Below, piece by piece: positions 48,566-60,182 of a stretch of DNA of 64,000 nucleotides (positions within the stretch are counted from its first letter, which is position 1; every line of letters starts with the position of its first letter). The notes below the pieces were generated by a model. It saw only the letters and a list, made by a program, of their open reading frames with translations, ran no database searches and had not been told where the DNA came from. Made by a program: the position numbers and the translations under genes. Source of the stretch: Dacryopinax spathularia (lineage: Eukaryota; Basidiomycota; Dacrymycetes; Dacrymycetales; Dacrymycetaceae). The stretch lies in assembly GCA_037974965.1 (NCBI GenBank), contig JBBPFI010000004.1, forward strand, positions 558,001-622,000. Direction: 5' to 3'.

Positions 48566-49014
48566 GATTACGACACGGGTCCTTCAAGCTTGTAGGATAT
48601 CGATAAGAACAAGTTGATACAAAAGACAGTAGAGAGTCGTAGATAAGAACAGAGTCCACAATCGCGGGCTTGCGGCGGTAGACGGTCGTGTGGCTCAGAA
48701 AGAAGACGATGAAAGGGATGAGACCGGCGGTGCAAACAGCAGGGGACTGGTAACGTATGTGTCGTCGACGTACATGAAAGGGCGGGTGAGCCCTCATCCA
48801 ATGACCGAGTGCTTCCCGTCTGTGTGGCGCATGGGTCCCGCACTTTGCCGCCCAAAGAACGCTCCAATGCCTAACAACAAGTCGTGCGACCGGGAATAGC
48901 GTACAAATATGTTCATTATCTGCGCGAGGAACATTATACGAAGTACAAGATAATGCTGGCCCCAAATGGTACATGTCAATGTTCAACCCTGGAAGTTAGA
49001 GAGGATGCATATGG
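48566..49014. other. Region between SKT5 start and JHD1 stop
   Basis: 449 bases upstream of SKT5 and downstream of JHD1, both on the minus strand. There is no recognisable gene; short frames overlap with no domain. Confidence 0.4.
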
Positions 49015-51288
49015 TCACTGTGCTGCAGGCGGTACCGGAGAGTCGGACGCCATCACAGCGTCTTCCGCTTTCAGCTCATCCCCTACGGGTGGAGGGAGAT
49101 CTGTTGGCTGCTCTACAGCTGCGTCCTTCATCTCCACGTCCCCATTCGCATACGATGTGACTCCTTCAGCAGATAATGGAGGAACATCATTGGGCTTGGC
49201 AGAATCCCCACCTTCGTCCTTCTGATCTGCATCTGTCACCGGCTTGGTATCAGGCTTCTCCGCACCCCACGTCCAGTTCTCCACAACCCGCGTAATCTTC
49301 ACCCGTTCAACCCTCTCCTTGCCGTCCTCACCCTTGTAGCGCCGTATGCGCACCCACTCCGTCCCCGTCGTCACATGCTCCACGCCCTCCTTCCCCTCGC
49401 TTCCCAGCTTGTCCAGCGCCCCTTCTTGCAGCACCCAGTCACCCGGCTCATCCGCAGCCAATACATCTCTTCGCTCGTCCAGCTGGTGTTCAGTTCGGAC
49501 ATCCCACTTAAATGGCTGCCAATTCTTGAACCTGGGTCGTCTGTGACTTCCAGGCTCCCGCTCCTCATCGTCGGAATCATGGATGCCGCGCTTCATTTTA
49601 CCGTTTGTGGAGGAGAGCTTCCGTTTCTTCGCAGGCCGTTCTTCTTCCTCTTCTGGGCCAAGAGCCTCCTTGACTCGCCATTGCAGCTCTCTTGCCAAAG
49701 CAGAAGCGTCCTTGACCTTGTCGGTCGGGATGGCGTCCTTCGCTTCTCTCCGCTGAGGCGTATCCACGCCAGATTCGATCAGCCTCGCCTCTGAGACCAG
49801 GAAATCAGCCAGTGCAAGCAGTCCACGCAGCACGCGTGGCGAGATGTCGGCATGCTTCTTGAGTTGTTCGCAGTAATTCTCGGCGACGTACCAGCACAGA
49901 CGCTGGAAGAACGGGAATCGGAATTTCTTCGGCACTTTCGTGTTGATCTCGATTTGTCGGAGCCGCAGTTGCGTAGCGATGTTGTATGAGTGCAAGAAGT
50001 TGCCACCAAATACGAGTGAGTCGACAGGCGTGAACTGGAAGAATTTCAATACGAGAGCGCGAACTCGAAGCGCATATATGCGTACCACAGCGTGGATCCA
50101 GCCAGTTGGTATGATCATGGTGTTACCCTCCACAAGAGAAACCTTAATGACCTCGTCCACCATATCTCCCAGCCAAGTCCCAGCCTGCAGCTCCGCACTC
50201 CCGCTCCACTTCTCATACGCGGCAAGATTCGCCTCGGTAGGCTTGATGAAGTAGAATTCCTTGGCTCCCTTCAGGACATGGTAGTAGACGCTGCTGGCCG
50301 CGAAGTCGACGTGCCAATCCGTCCAGCATTGCGCTACACTCATGAGGCAGTAGAGTCCGACTTTCGGCCATTGGTTCTTCCCTCCACGCTTGTTGGCAGG
50401 CCAGAACTTCTGCACCCAGTCGAGGTCGCTGACGATACGAGGAGGGGTGATCTTCTCCGCTAGCTTGGTTCCAGTCACTTCCAGTGAGATGACGTTCCGG
50501 ATCTTGTCTCGCTGTGATGCCGGCTTATCGTAGTACTCTGCCCAGGCTCGTAATGTCCAGCCTGGCGAACTATTTTGTTGTGCAACATCTAGGGGAAACT
50601 TTAATGGAGGCATGGATGACATGCAGAGGCTACTTACCGATCACCTCAACCGGCGTATTGGGACCAACCAAGTCTGCCACATCATCGACTGTAAAGTCGT
50701 CGCCTGGCATCCTCATTCCCAGACCAGCTGGTTCGGGGATAACGATCGGTTCGGTCAAGGCATCGTCGTTCGACTCAACCCAGTCAAGCGTGACGTCCTT
50801 TCCCTTCATCCGCTTGAACCTGTCCTTGGCGAACTTCTTCGCCTTGAGCACCTTGATCCATCGATTGGGATCGGATGGAAGGCCTTCGTTCATGCTCGCA
50901 TAGTCTTGCTTTGGTTTGACGCGTGATGACTTGCGGGTCGCGTTTGGCTTGTACGTGATTTGTAGGTCAGGGTTGGACGCCAGGCATTTTTCGCAGAACC
51001 TGTTGTGGAGTTGTAGATTCATTATGGCGAATAAATCGAGCCAACATACCACTTGTCAATTGGCGCCAGATCCTCGCCCTTGCTAACACAGTCCCAGTGA
51101 TACCACGTCGAGCAGTTCTCACACGACACCCAAACCTCCTTCTTCTTGCGCTTCGTGTCTCTCTTATTCTCTGGGCAAGCAGGACATGTCTCCGAGTTAT
51201 CCTTGGCATCCTCCTCCATCTTGTCGCCTTGAGTAGACGGCGTAGGCGTCTCTTCTTTGTCGGAACGACGTGTCCGTCTTGGTGGCAT
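49015..51288 (-). CDS. JHD1: KDM2/JHD1-type histone H3K36 demethylase (PHD + JmjC)
   Basis: Four exons (51050-51288, 50638-50999, 50086-50588, 49015-50034) give 707 residues. A PHD finger (CPACPEN... [16 protein letters not shown]... FCEKC) is split by intron 1. The linker holds [10 protein letters not shown]. The JmjC domain has [68 protein letters not shown] with the Fe ligands HxD, and the distal histidine in IPTGWIHAV, which continues [19 protein letters not shown] after intron 3. This set is typical of JHD1, which removes H3K36 mono- and dimethyl marks. An acidic C-terminal tail ends PAAQ. Intron 3 begins GTACGCATATATGCGC (50070-50085). Confidence 0.94.
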
Positions 51289-51511
51289 GGCGGGGATGAA
51301 CTGACTAGCCAAAAGACGGCGTCGGGTGCGGGTGTAGGTTTTGCGAATGTGACGCGCTAAACACCGATGGTCAGGGCGCCGCGCGCAAAAGGCCGAACAC
51401 TGCCACCTAGATGCCTCCGCGGACATCGCAGGTATCCCTACTACCGGCGTGGCCAATCGTTGTCCACCTCGTCATCACCTATTCCCGACGTATACCTACT
51501 GCAACACCAGG
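51289..51511. promoter_or_regulatory. Divergent promoter between JHD1 and the RGG protein
   Basis: 223 bases between two divergent start codons; no specific motif can be named. Confidence 0.4.
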
Positions 51512-52498
51512 ATGGCTGAGGCGGACACTTCGGCGGCTTCGCAGTCCAATTCTGTTCTGGGGCTGACTTTCGATAACCCACAGGCTGAGGGTGAACCCGC
51601 TGCCTCTTCTGATGCACCCAAGGCTGGCGCAGCTGCTCCGAGTGAGGCGGAAGGTGCTGTCTCCAATGCAGAGACCAAGCCTCCTGCAACTGGCCAGGAG
51701 CCAGACGACAAATCGGGCATAGTGAAGGAGATCAACACAGAAGGAGAGAATCAGGAGGCCAAAGAGCCCGCGCCATCGAAGACGGAGGCTGCACCTGCTG
51801 CAGAAGAAGCCAAGTCTACCGCTTCTGAGCAAGGCGGTGCGGAGACCGTACAGTCGCCCAAGGAGAAGAAGAAGCGGAATCCGGGGTATATCAACCCAGA
51901 CAGGGTGAAGACTGGCGGTGTCCGCGTAAGTCATTAGTGCGCATATATGCGTGTTGTCCGTTAACAGATCGGCATTTTTTGCAGGACAAGCCCTCGGCAG
52001 ATGAGCTCGCAGAGCGAATGGAACGTATTCGCTTGCAGAACGCCAAGATCCTCGCTAAGCGCGAGCAGGCAGATAAGGATGCTCAGGCGTACGAGGAGAC
52101 GATGGCGAAGGAGCGGGAAGCTGCAAAGCGCCGACGGGAAGTGCAGAACCAGATCAATAGCCAGAGACAGGCAAACGCTGAGCGGAAGCTCGGTAATCGT
52201 GCCGGAAGGGAATGGGATGCTGAGAAGGCGAGTCAACTGCTCCTTGTGCTGTACTTATCTGACATATCTCCAGGCGATCCCGGAACCGAACGCGGGCAGA
52301 GGACGAGGCTACGATCGCGGCTTCATCCCTCGAGGTCGTGTCCTGCGTGGTGGCTTCAGAGGCGCACCGAGAGGAGCTTTCCGAGGTCGCGGTGGGCCGC
52401 CTGGTGCACCGTCTACATCGGCTCCTCCGCCCGAGCCGGCGACGCCTTCTGGGCCTGGTCCCACGCCTGCTGAAGCAGCTGCACTCAAGAAGTCATAA
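51512..52498 (+). CDS. RGG-box protein, probable RNA-associated factor
   Basis: Three exons (51512-51925, 51985-52227, 52274-52498) give 293 residues. An acidic Ala/Glu-rich N-terminus is followed by a conserved-looking block KKKRNPGYINPDRVKTGGVRDKPS, ADELAERMERIRLQNAKILAKREQADKDAQAY and a Lys/Arg/Gln-rich helix. The tail is an RGG/RG domain (GRGRGYDRGFIPRGR, GGFRGAPRGAFRGRGG) and a Pro-rich end. The pattern suggests an mRNA- or ribosome-binding protein; the family name is not known to me. Intron 1 carries GCGCATATATGCG (51939-51951). Intron 2 has a GC donor (GCGAGT). Confidence 0.8.
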
Positions 52499-52978
52499 TG
52501 CTCCTGAATCTCCGTTATGCGGCTCCCCCACTTGCAGGGAGCGGGAATGCTCTACCATCCCGCATGTTAACCTGCTCTTTGGCGACTCCCCGGTTCGTAT
52601 ATGCGCATACGTCTCACGCCGTTCCGAATTGCTAACCACATATGAGCAGATCTTCATGCATAACAGCATGCTTGTACCATCTTTGCCATCCTCATTCTCT
52701 CCCAAACCGTTCGGATATATGCCGTACGTGCATTATCAGCTCTCATTCCGCAGAAACCTGACCACCTGGCAGATCATGTATGTAACGAAACGGCTCAGTT
52801 GCCGACCAAGAAATACCCGAACTTGTGCCCTCATCCATAGGACGGACTGATCTGCAAAATAAATGATATATAGTGCTGGGATGATATGTTGCTGTCTTTG
52901 CTCATGCGATGTCGTCCCATCTAGTCTGTCTACCGATACATGCAGCCCATCAACCTCTACCCCACGACGCAAGTCCCA
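52499..52978. other. Convergent 3' region
   Basis: 480 bases between two convergent stops. It holds a partly palindromic cgtatatgcgcatacg at about 52597-52612. No gene is seen. Confidence 0.45.
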
Positions 52979-54249
52979 CTACGCCTTAACCCCCGATGTA
53001 GCGAGCTTCAGCTTGTTCCCCTCGTCTAAAATGACCTCCTTAGCACCTATACTTCCCGTCCTCCCACCAACACCAAACGTAAGGTTGAACCCCTCCGGCA
53101 CCGGTGTGCCCTCCCTCGGCTGCTCCAGCAAATTCCACGACCTCGCATCCGCCTTGACCAACTTCAGCTCCACCTTCGTCCCCAGTATCGTATAGCTCGA
53201 CTCCCCCGGTTTGACAGGCCCATACAGCCTAATCGTCTTGGTGAACCTCTTCCGATCCGGCAAGAACAGGTCCAAATGCACGCTCTCCTCCTCAATCTCG
53301 ACTTTACTCCGCTCCTTATCGGCCTTCTTGGCGAACACGCTAACCTGCACGGTCGAGGGCGTCTGGTAGTGGTCGATTCGGCATTGGACGAGCTCTTCCT
53401 CCGCGGGTTTGGGCTTGCCGACGAATAAGTGCCGGCCGCGGGTGCAGCCTTCGATCTTGAGGAACTCGTCGAACTCTAGCACGCGTCGCTTGCAGCACAT
53501 GTAGCCTTTGCTGCCTTCGTGGAAGATTGGCTGCATCACTCTGCATCAGCACGTACAACTCAGGAAGAAGATGGGAGAAGGGAACACACCGGTGCAGGAT
53601 GGAACACACAAACAGCCTCTTTTCCGCCTTCATTCCGATGCGTCTCATCGTCCTCATACACGACCTTGCACCCATTCCTCTTACACTTCGTACCCTTCTC
53701 GACTTTCACCCCAGGTTCGTCCTCCTCAATCTCGATCGGCGCGGGCTTAGCGGGCTCCTTCGTAGCTGTGGCGACGGCCGCTGGCGGTGCTGGCGGGAGC
53801 GACGGCTGGGAGGCGATGGGCGAGGCTTCGGCGATAGAGCCGTACGTCTCCTTTCCGTCTATGGCGGTGGTCAAGGTCGGTGCAGGGGTGGACTTGGTTG
53901 CGGAAGGCGGTGGCGCAGATTCCTGGACTTGCTCCGTATGCTTCCCGGTTGTGCATCCCTACATTATATCGAGTCAGCATCTCCCCTCCCTTCAGCAACG
54001 ACAGGGTAGGACCTACAGGGATAGCCATAAACTCGTCAAACGTCAACACGGGCTTGTTCGTGTCTTTGCAGCATGACCATGACTTCAACCCTTCATGAAA
54101 TATCTGCCTCGCAGGTCAGTTTAGTGCGGGGAATTATCGTGGGGAAGATATATGCGTACCGGTCCGCCTGGATGATAATGACAGTCTCCATCCTCGTTCT
54201 TTGCGGGGTCGAACTCCTTCCCGCATCCTTTCCTATTGCACGTCGGCAT
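52979..54249 (-). CDS. CHORD-CS domain co-chaperone (RAR1/CHORDC1 type)
   Basis: Four exons (54160-54249, 54017-54103, 53590-53958, 52979-53530) give 365 residues. Two zinc-binding CHORD domains are visible. The first: [48 protein letters not shown]. The second: CKRNGCKVVYEDD, CVFHPAPPIFHEGSKGYMCCKRRVLEFDEFLKIEGCTRGRH. A CS domain follows (CRIDHYQTPSTVQVSVFAK, LDLFLPD, LYGPVKPGESSYTILGTKVELKLVKAD). Such proteins link HSP90 to SGT1 clients. The first intron starts GTACGCATATATC (about 54148-54159). The GCGCATAT-like motif is again in the donor region. Confidence 0.93.
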
Positions 54250-54627
54250 CCTTCAACCCTCACAATTACACGCAGAAAAAGACAGGATATAGACAGAGCA
54301 GCCAGAAGAAGGGAAGATAGAACGAGAAAGACAGTAGGCAGTGCGACGTTGCTTTTGTTGGACGAGGTATCGGGCGGACGACCGGTAATGTGGGCAAGCG
54401 AGGGAAGCTTCCAGAAAAGAGATTCCGAGAGATTGTCCGGTCGGAGATGAATGACAGGGTTCATGCGGGGAAGGCCGGAGTCGAGGGCTCGCTTCCGGCG
54501 GCCTTGCCATTTGGACCGGCACGTCTTCGTCGCGGTCGCAGCATCGACAGCGTGGGTGCACTCGCGTAGACGTCAACTTGCCAGCTTTCTCCTCTTCGCT
54601 CTCTTTCTCCTGTGTCTTGCTGCAGAT
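54250..54627. promoter_or_regulatory. Divergent region between CHORD gene and GALT
   Basis: 378 bases between two divergent starts. The end next to GALT is pyrimidine-rich (tttctcctcttcgctctctttctcc) and closes with a splice-acceptor-like ttgctgcag just before the ATG, so a 5' UTR intron is possible. Confidence 0.45.
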
Positions 54628-55986
54628 ATGGCCAATGATAGCCCTCAATTTGATCCGACGGAGCACCCGCATAGACGATGTCCGTACCCGCCCTGCAATA
54701 CCAAGAGAGTCGAAGTTGACCAGCTAAAAATAGACAACCCGCTCCTAGGCGAACATATCCTCGTCTCCCCACACCGAATGAAACGGCCCTGGCTCGGCCA
54801 AGTCGAACCGCCCGCAACCACCAAGCTACCAGAATATGACCCCGCCTGCTATCTCTGTCCAGGAAACAGCAGGAGCAGCGGCGAGGTCCTGCCGAAGTAC
54901 ACCGAGACACTGGTGCGCTTTCCTCTCGTCTGGTCATGCGAACGGCGAGCTGGAATTGAAGATTTAGACATTTCCGAACGACTTTCCTGCCATTCTGGGT
55001 GGACCTGCTCCCGCTCCTCCGTCGGCGCCGCATCCCTTGCTGAAGAGTGAACCGGTGGAGGGAGGTTGCGATGTTGTGATCTTCCATCCGAGGCATGACC
55101 TTACGCTTGCGCGACTTACACCTGGGGAAATCGAGAAGGTCATCGTTGAGTGGACGAGGATATACGTGAAGCGGGGCATGCAACCTGGTGTGAAGTATGT
55201 GCAGATATTCGAGGTGTGCATTCCCGGCCTGACTGTGGGGAAATGTATGGTTGACCGCTGCGGCAGAACAAAGGCTCGATCATGGGCTGCTCAAACCCAC
55301 ATCCACACGGGCAGGTCTGGAGCATGTCTGCCATCCCTCAAATACCCTCAACAGAGCTAAACAACCTGGTCAAATACTCGCTCGGTGCTCCGCCCGATCC
55401 GCCGTCCGGTGCACCACTAGGAGATCAGGGCAAGCCGTGTATGCTATGCGAGTATGCGCATTTCGAGAAGACGGCCGGGGAGAGAGTAGTCTTTGAGGAA
55501 GGACCGTGGGTTGCGCTTGTTCCGTGGTGGGCTGTTTGGCCATTCGAGGTCATGCGTGCGTACCCCTCGCACTACCATCCTGAAGCATATTGCTGAATGT
55601 TGTTTGCAGTCCTGCCAACGCACAGACACATCACTTCGCTGCTCGACCTCACCCCCGACGAGCGGAACAGCTTCGCCCGCGCCATATCCCGCCTGACAAA
55701 GAAATACGACAACCTCTTCCGCTGTTCCTTCGCGTACAGCATGGGCATCCATCAACGCCCCACACCGATGGACCTATCCGATGAGGGGGAGGCGGCACAC
55801 TTGCATTTACACTTCGACCCGCCGTTGTTGAGAAGTGCGAGCGTGAAGAAGTTTCTGGTCGGGTTTGAGTTGATGGCTGAGGCCCAGAGGGATTTGACGC
55901 CGGAGCAGGCGGCGAAGAGGTTGAGGGAGTTGCCGGAGGTGCATTACCTGGATGAGATGGAAAAGGAGGAGAAGGAGCAGTCCTGA
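54628..55986 (+). CDS. GAL7: Galactose-1-phosphate uridylyltransferase
   Basis: Four exons (54628-54912, 54968-55213, 55267-55555, 55610-55986) give 398 residues. It swaps galactose-1-phosphate for glucose-1-phosphate on UDP in the Leloir pathway. Visible: PHRRCPYPP-type N-terminus, [29 protein letters not shown] (zinc cysteine), [32 protein letters not shown], the active-site NPHPHGQVW with its nucleophilic histidine, [49 protein letters not shown] and a charged tail. All family blocks are present in the usual order. No other galactose genes are nearby. Confidence 0.95.
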
Positions 55987-56279
55987 CGCTATACCTTACG
56001 GGATCATCACATGGGACGGGTTGAAGGGAGAAAAGAATGAATAAACCAATGAATGACTAACCAACTTACCTTTGTATGTTGCGTCCCAAGTCCTGTGCGC
56101 CACAGAATCTCGGGCGCTTGTTGCCGTAACCGTCGACAACGTAACCCTAAAAGGAAACCGTCCGTAGCAGTGACGTAGGCGCCTAACGACGCGTCTTATA
56201 CCAACAGTCCTTGCTGCCTCTGACCACTCATATCTCTTTCTCCTGTACAACGGCCACTGAGCTTTACAAGAGTAACGAA
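55987..56279. promoter_or_regulatory. Region between GALT and the small nuclear-looking protein
   Basis: 293 bases between tandem plus-strand genes; 3' end of GALT and promoter of the next gene. No motif is decisive. Confidence 0.4.
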
Positions 56280-56941
56280 ATGCCACCTCGCTCTGGAAAA
56301 CGGTCTGCGCCGCCATCGTCTGACAGGACCACGCGCTCATCAAAGGTCGCCAAAACCGACGCGACCGATGCTGCGACGGCGTCAAGTAATGGCAAAGCCG
56401 CGAAGGGCAAGAAGGTACGCCCTTTCCATTCAGCTCTCCTGAGATGGACGAATGAACTCGTTCGATACAACAGCAAGCCATGCCCTCAAGCGCATTCAAA
56501 GCTGCCGCCCTCCCCATCCACGTCAACATAACCCACACCCCTCCCTCAATCGACGCCAAAGAGCCCACGTCACCCTCAACATCCCACGACCCAGGGCACA
56601 TAGCCAGCATCACTCTCCTGCCATGCGAATTCGGGACGGGAAGCTATGGCTGGAAGGGCCAGAAGAGGACTGTCGTCGCACTTATGGGAGGTGAGGGGGA
56701 AGAGAAGGAGAAGGTGCAGGTTATGTTTACTGTGAATGCTGTTGTTGTGGGGAGTAAGGATGCCAAGGTACGCGCTCTTGCTACAGCAGTCAGTACATGC
56801 TTGCTGATTAGGAGGGTGTAGGAGGATATCGTGGATAAGCCGCCGGCTGATGTGGAAGAGGCTGAAGCTGACGTTGAGAAGGAGGACGCTGCCGACGCAA
56901 AAGCTGAAAAGGTTGCTAAAGAGGCGGCTGCAGCTGCCTAG
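56280..56941 (+). CDS. Small basic-acidic protein, probably nuclear, function unknown
   Basis: Three exons (56280-56414, 56474-56767, 56822-56941) give 182 residues. The N-terminal 45 residues are Ser/Lys/Arg rich (PPRSGKRSAPPSSD, RSSKVAK, AAKGKK), resembling a nuclear-localisation region. The central part looks like a folded beta-rich domain: AFKAAALPIHVNITHTPP, IASITLLPCEFGTGSYGWKGQKRTVVAL, VQVMFTVNAVVVGS. The tail is acidic and alanine rich. I do not recognise the domain. It may be a chromatin or nucleolar factor, but that is inference from composition only. Confidence 0.75.
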
Positions 56942-57542
56942 TGCATGTCACCATCAACTGACAAAAGGCTGGTTCACACGCTCGCCTACGGACAATCTCT
57001 TCTTGAAGACTATGGCGAACATCATGTGCACGCATATCACCCGAACGTATCTGTATTCTTCCGCATTTCCACCGCATATACTCAATCAAGCATATTCCTA
57101 TGGCGTTCGCGCGAGTGCGCACGACCAAAGAGCTGAGGTTTTCCTTCGAAGATCTCAACTCTCCCTGTTCTGGCTCTTATCGGGTGCCCGGCGACGGAGT
57201 TCCAGAGCAAGGCCGTCGCTTCCGCTGCTACCGGGCCGGATATTCATTTCTTCTGCTTCTGGCTCTTCTGAATGGTTCTGCCTGTGGAGGCCACCGCCGT
57301 GGTCTGACCTCACCTTCTTCTGCGCACCAAAAGGGCACACATCGCAGCCTGACCTGACAACATTTGCTGAACGTGCTAGACTGGGAACGTCATCTTCTTG
57401 CCTGCGGACCTCGCATCTTGCTGGCGACCTGAATATGCGGCATAATGCCGCCATTTCCACATCCCGCCTTGAGGCTTATAAAGCCCGTATCTGACAATGA
57501 TGCGATACTATCGGACTCCACCATTTTGCTCAGTTCTGTACG
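56942..57542. other. Intergenic region before the lactonase
   Basis: About 600 bases. Frames at 57100-57460 have no domain. A short ttataaag at about 57476-57483 on the plus strand, 60 bases before the ATG at 57543, is a possible TATA box for the lactonase gene. Confidence 0.4.
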
Positions 57543-58879
57543 ATGGCCTACCGTATCCTCGTCGGAGGGTACAGCACCCTCCTCACCACCCTCCTCTTCA
57601 ACCCCTACGTATCCCCCGCAACACTCGACATCCTGAACCAGTCCCCAGCAGGCATCAACGCGTCCTGGCTCGCCCCACACCCTACGAATCGGTCGATCGT
57701 CTTCGGGACGCAGGAGATCGACGCTGGCGGCGTGGCGAGCTATTTGATCCAGCCTGATGGGTCGGCGAGGATCGTTAGTAACGTTAGCACGTATGGGAGT
57801 GCGCCTGCGTACGTGGGGGTGCTCAGCAATCTGCGCGATGTTGTTGCAATGAATGTACGTCCTCCCTCTTCCCCTCCGCCTGTGCTCTCTTTTGGACAGA
57901 TGCTCACCGTGAGGGCAGTATAACTCCGGCAACGGCGCTGTCATCCCACTGGGATATGACGGCGTAACGCTGTACGAACCCCCTCCGCAAGGACTAGTGA
58001 CGTTCAACGGATCCGGTCCCAACCTCGCACGCCAGACAAGTGCCCACCCGCATATGGTCTTCCAGAATGGTGCCACCAACAGCCAAGAGCTCCTCGTTCC
58101 CGATCTCGTACGTCCTCCTCCTCTTCTTCCCCTTGGCCCTGTTGGTCGGCTAGCTCATGCACGGAATATGGTGCGTAGGGATCGGACAAAGTCTGGCGCT
58201 TGACGAGTACCGCCCCAAACACATACAACATAGCAGGCTACATCCAAGAGCCCCTCGGTTCCGGCCCTCGACACGGCGTCCTGTACACAACACCCGAATC
58301 CGACTCCGGCGAACCCGGCACGACCTACATCTACATAATCCACGAGCTAGCAAACACGATCACCCAGCAGACCATCCCTCCTCTTAACTCTGGTGTAGAG
58401 CCGGAATTGGTAGCGATGGTCCCTACTATCCCGCCTGGGGGGGATAATACTACGATTGCTGCGGCGGAGATTTTGCTGGGGGAGGTGAATGCGTTGTATG
58501 ATGAGGCGTATTTGTATGCTTCGAATCGGTGGGATCCGGACCCGGCGGGGGATACTATTGTCGTTCTTAATCCGGATCCGCTGGAGGTGCTCGCGCAGGT
58601 ACGCCTCTTCTTTCTTACTCCCTTCCACGACCTCTCTACCCGTCACGGCTTTGGTGCGAGCATCCGGCTGACGCTCCTGGATAGGTCCGCACCGGGTTGT
58701 ACGGTATCAGAGGGATGATGCTCGGCGGCAACCAGAACCAGTACGTCATCGTCGGCGGTCAAGGCAGCGGCGGCGTGGCGATCTTCGAGCGCGTAGACGG
58801 GGGGAGGAACCTCACTTTCGTCGCTAGGCTCGATTCGCCGTTGATCGAGGCGCCCACGACGTTCGTTTGGCTGAACTAG
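57543..58879 (+). CDS. Lactonase-family beta-propeller protein (6-phosphogluconolactonase-like)
   Basis: Four exons (57543-57854, 57919-58107, 58179-58598, 58685-58879) give 371 residues, the size of seven-bladed lactonases. It begins MAYRILVGGYS, the family's first strand, then FNPYVSPATLDIL, NASWLAPHPTNRSIVFGTQE, APAYVGVLSNLRDVVAMNYNSGNGAVIPL, QTSAHPHMVFQNG, VPDLGADKVWRL, GSGPRHGVLYT, NALYDEAYLYASNRWDP, and GMMLGGNQNQYVIVGGQGSGGVAIFER. The HPHM, PDLGAD and GPRH motifs are the cluster-D signatures of this family (also muconate cycloisomerase-like). The real substrate in fungi is unclear; related proteins are often extracellular or cytosolic, and no signal peptide is visible here. Confidence 0.88.
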
Positions 58880-59035
58880 CTTGTCTGAGAGTGTTCATCT
58901 ATAGACAATCCATAGCTGGCGAGGCAGATTAGCTCGTAAAACATCGCGTCTTTCTTTATTCCGTGGTAATACAGTTCCCTCCGCCTCCTCTAGTTTCACA
59001 CATCTACGTACAATACCAGGCGCGGTAGGGTAGCG
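58880..59035. other. Convergent 3' region between lactonase and histidine phosphatase
   Basis: About 156 bases between two convergent stops. Confidence 0.5.
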
Positions 59036-59925
59036 CTACTTGGCCATCTCCGCCGACGTCATGTCCCCGTCCTGCCGATCGGGGACTTTGGCAGTTTTGC
59101 CCGTTCGGAGCAGCCAGGCGTGTTCGTCCCCTGAGTCGAAGCCGTCTCGGAAGGTGTAGAGTCGGCCTTCGGCGTTGTCCCAGTGTGTCTGGCTGGTGCA
59201 TTAGCCACCAGTCCCGCCTACTGAAAGAAACAAAAGTAGACGCACCTCCGTCTGCCCACTCGGCCCCACCGCCAAATAAAACCTCAAAAAATCGCCATGG
59301 CTCACAACGACCGCATCCTCCTGCGGCTGTTCCCGGAGCCATTTCCTGAACACCCTTGCCCGTTCCGCGAGCGCTTGGTCCGTCGGGGCCCAGCGGCCTC
59401 GCTTGGAGTTCCAGTCTTCGGGGAGGCCGGTGAAGTCGAGTTGGGGGAAGAGGTCGCGGAGCGTTGAGGGGGAGGAACCGGTGTCGCACGGGAGGTCGTT
59501 GATCTCTGCTCTCTCGTTAGCCTGTCCATCATACTCTCCGCGTCCTGGAAGCCAGGAGCAGACAAGGACGAAGTGGAGAAAGAGGAGAAAGGGAAGGAGC
59601 AGCAGACGCACCCTGCAGCTCAGCCATCATCACCGGCTTCTCAAACCCCGGAAACCCCAGTAAAGTAGTCTCGATAGTCCGCCTCATCGGGCTGCTCACA
59701 ACCAACGGCGAAGCTCCAATAGCATCCGGAAAGACCTCGCTGAACGTCGTTGAGATGTCCCGAGCTTGGGCGCGGCCGAGGGGTGTGAGGGCGGGGTCGG
59801 GGATGGACCAGTCGGAGGTGGCGTTGTGTTCTGCTTGAGCCTGTACGGGGTTAGCGCTGTTGGGTGAGGAGGTGGAGGGAGAGCAGGGGGCGTACATGGC
59901 GGTATAGATAGACGTTCTTGACCAT
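59036..59925 (-). CDS. Histidine-phosphatase (phosphoglycerate mutase-like) protein
   Basis: Four exons (59896-59925, 59612-59840, 59246-59505, 59036-59188) give 223 residues. The catalytic RHA motif is split: the first exon of 30 nt codes MVKNVYLYRH, and AQAEHN follows after the intron. Other signatures: LTPLGRAQARDI, LVVSSPMRRTIETTLLGF, AELQEINDLPCDTG, VVVSHGDFLRFYL (second catalytic histidine), WDNAEGRLYTF. It belongs to the PGM/SixA-like clade often called YOR283w-type broad-specificity phosphatase. The substrate is unknown. It is divergent from MCTS1 across a 257-base promoter. Confidence 0.88.
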
Positions 59926-60182
59926 CTTTGCCTTCTACTTAATTATATGAATGTATACGAGGAGCAAGAGCAGGACGTCTATGGTGACCGTAGGACAGAG
60001 GAGTCGGTTGTTTGCTGTATGTATGCTCGGGAAGTGCAACCCCTAAGAAGCGGGGAGCGGGGTCGTAATATGCCGGGCGGCTGTGTACGTCATTCCATTC
60101 AATTCATCGCAGACCCTCACGTTTTGAGCGCCCATCCCATCCAACTTCTCCACCACTCGCCAGCAGCGTACCAAGAGGCAGG
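59926..60182. promoter_or_regulatory. Divergent promoter shared by the phosphatase and MCTS1
   Basis: 257 bases between the two start codons. Both genes start with very small first exons (30 and 11 nt), so the first intron of each lies within about 30 bases of the start. Confidence 0.45.
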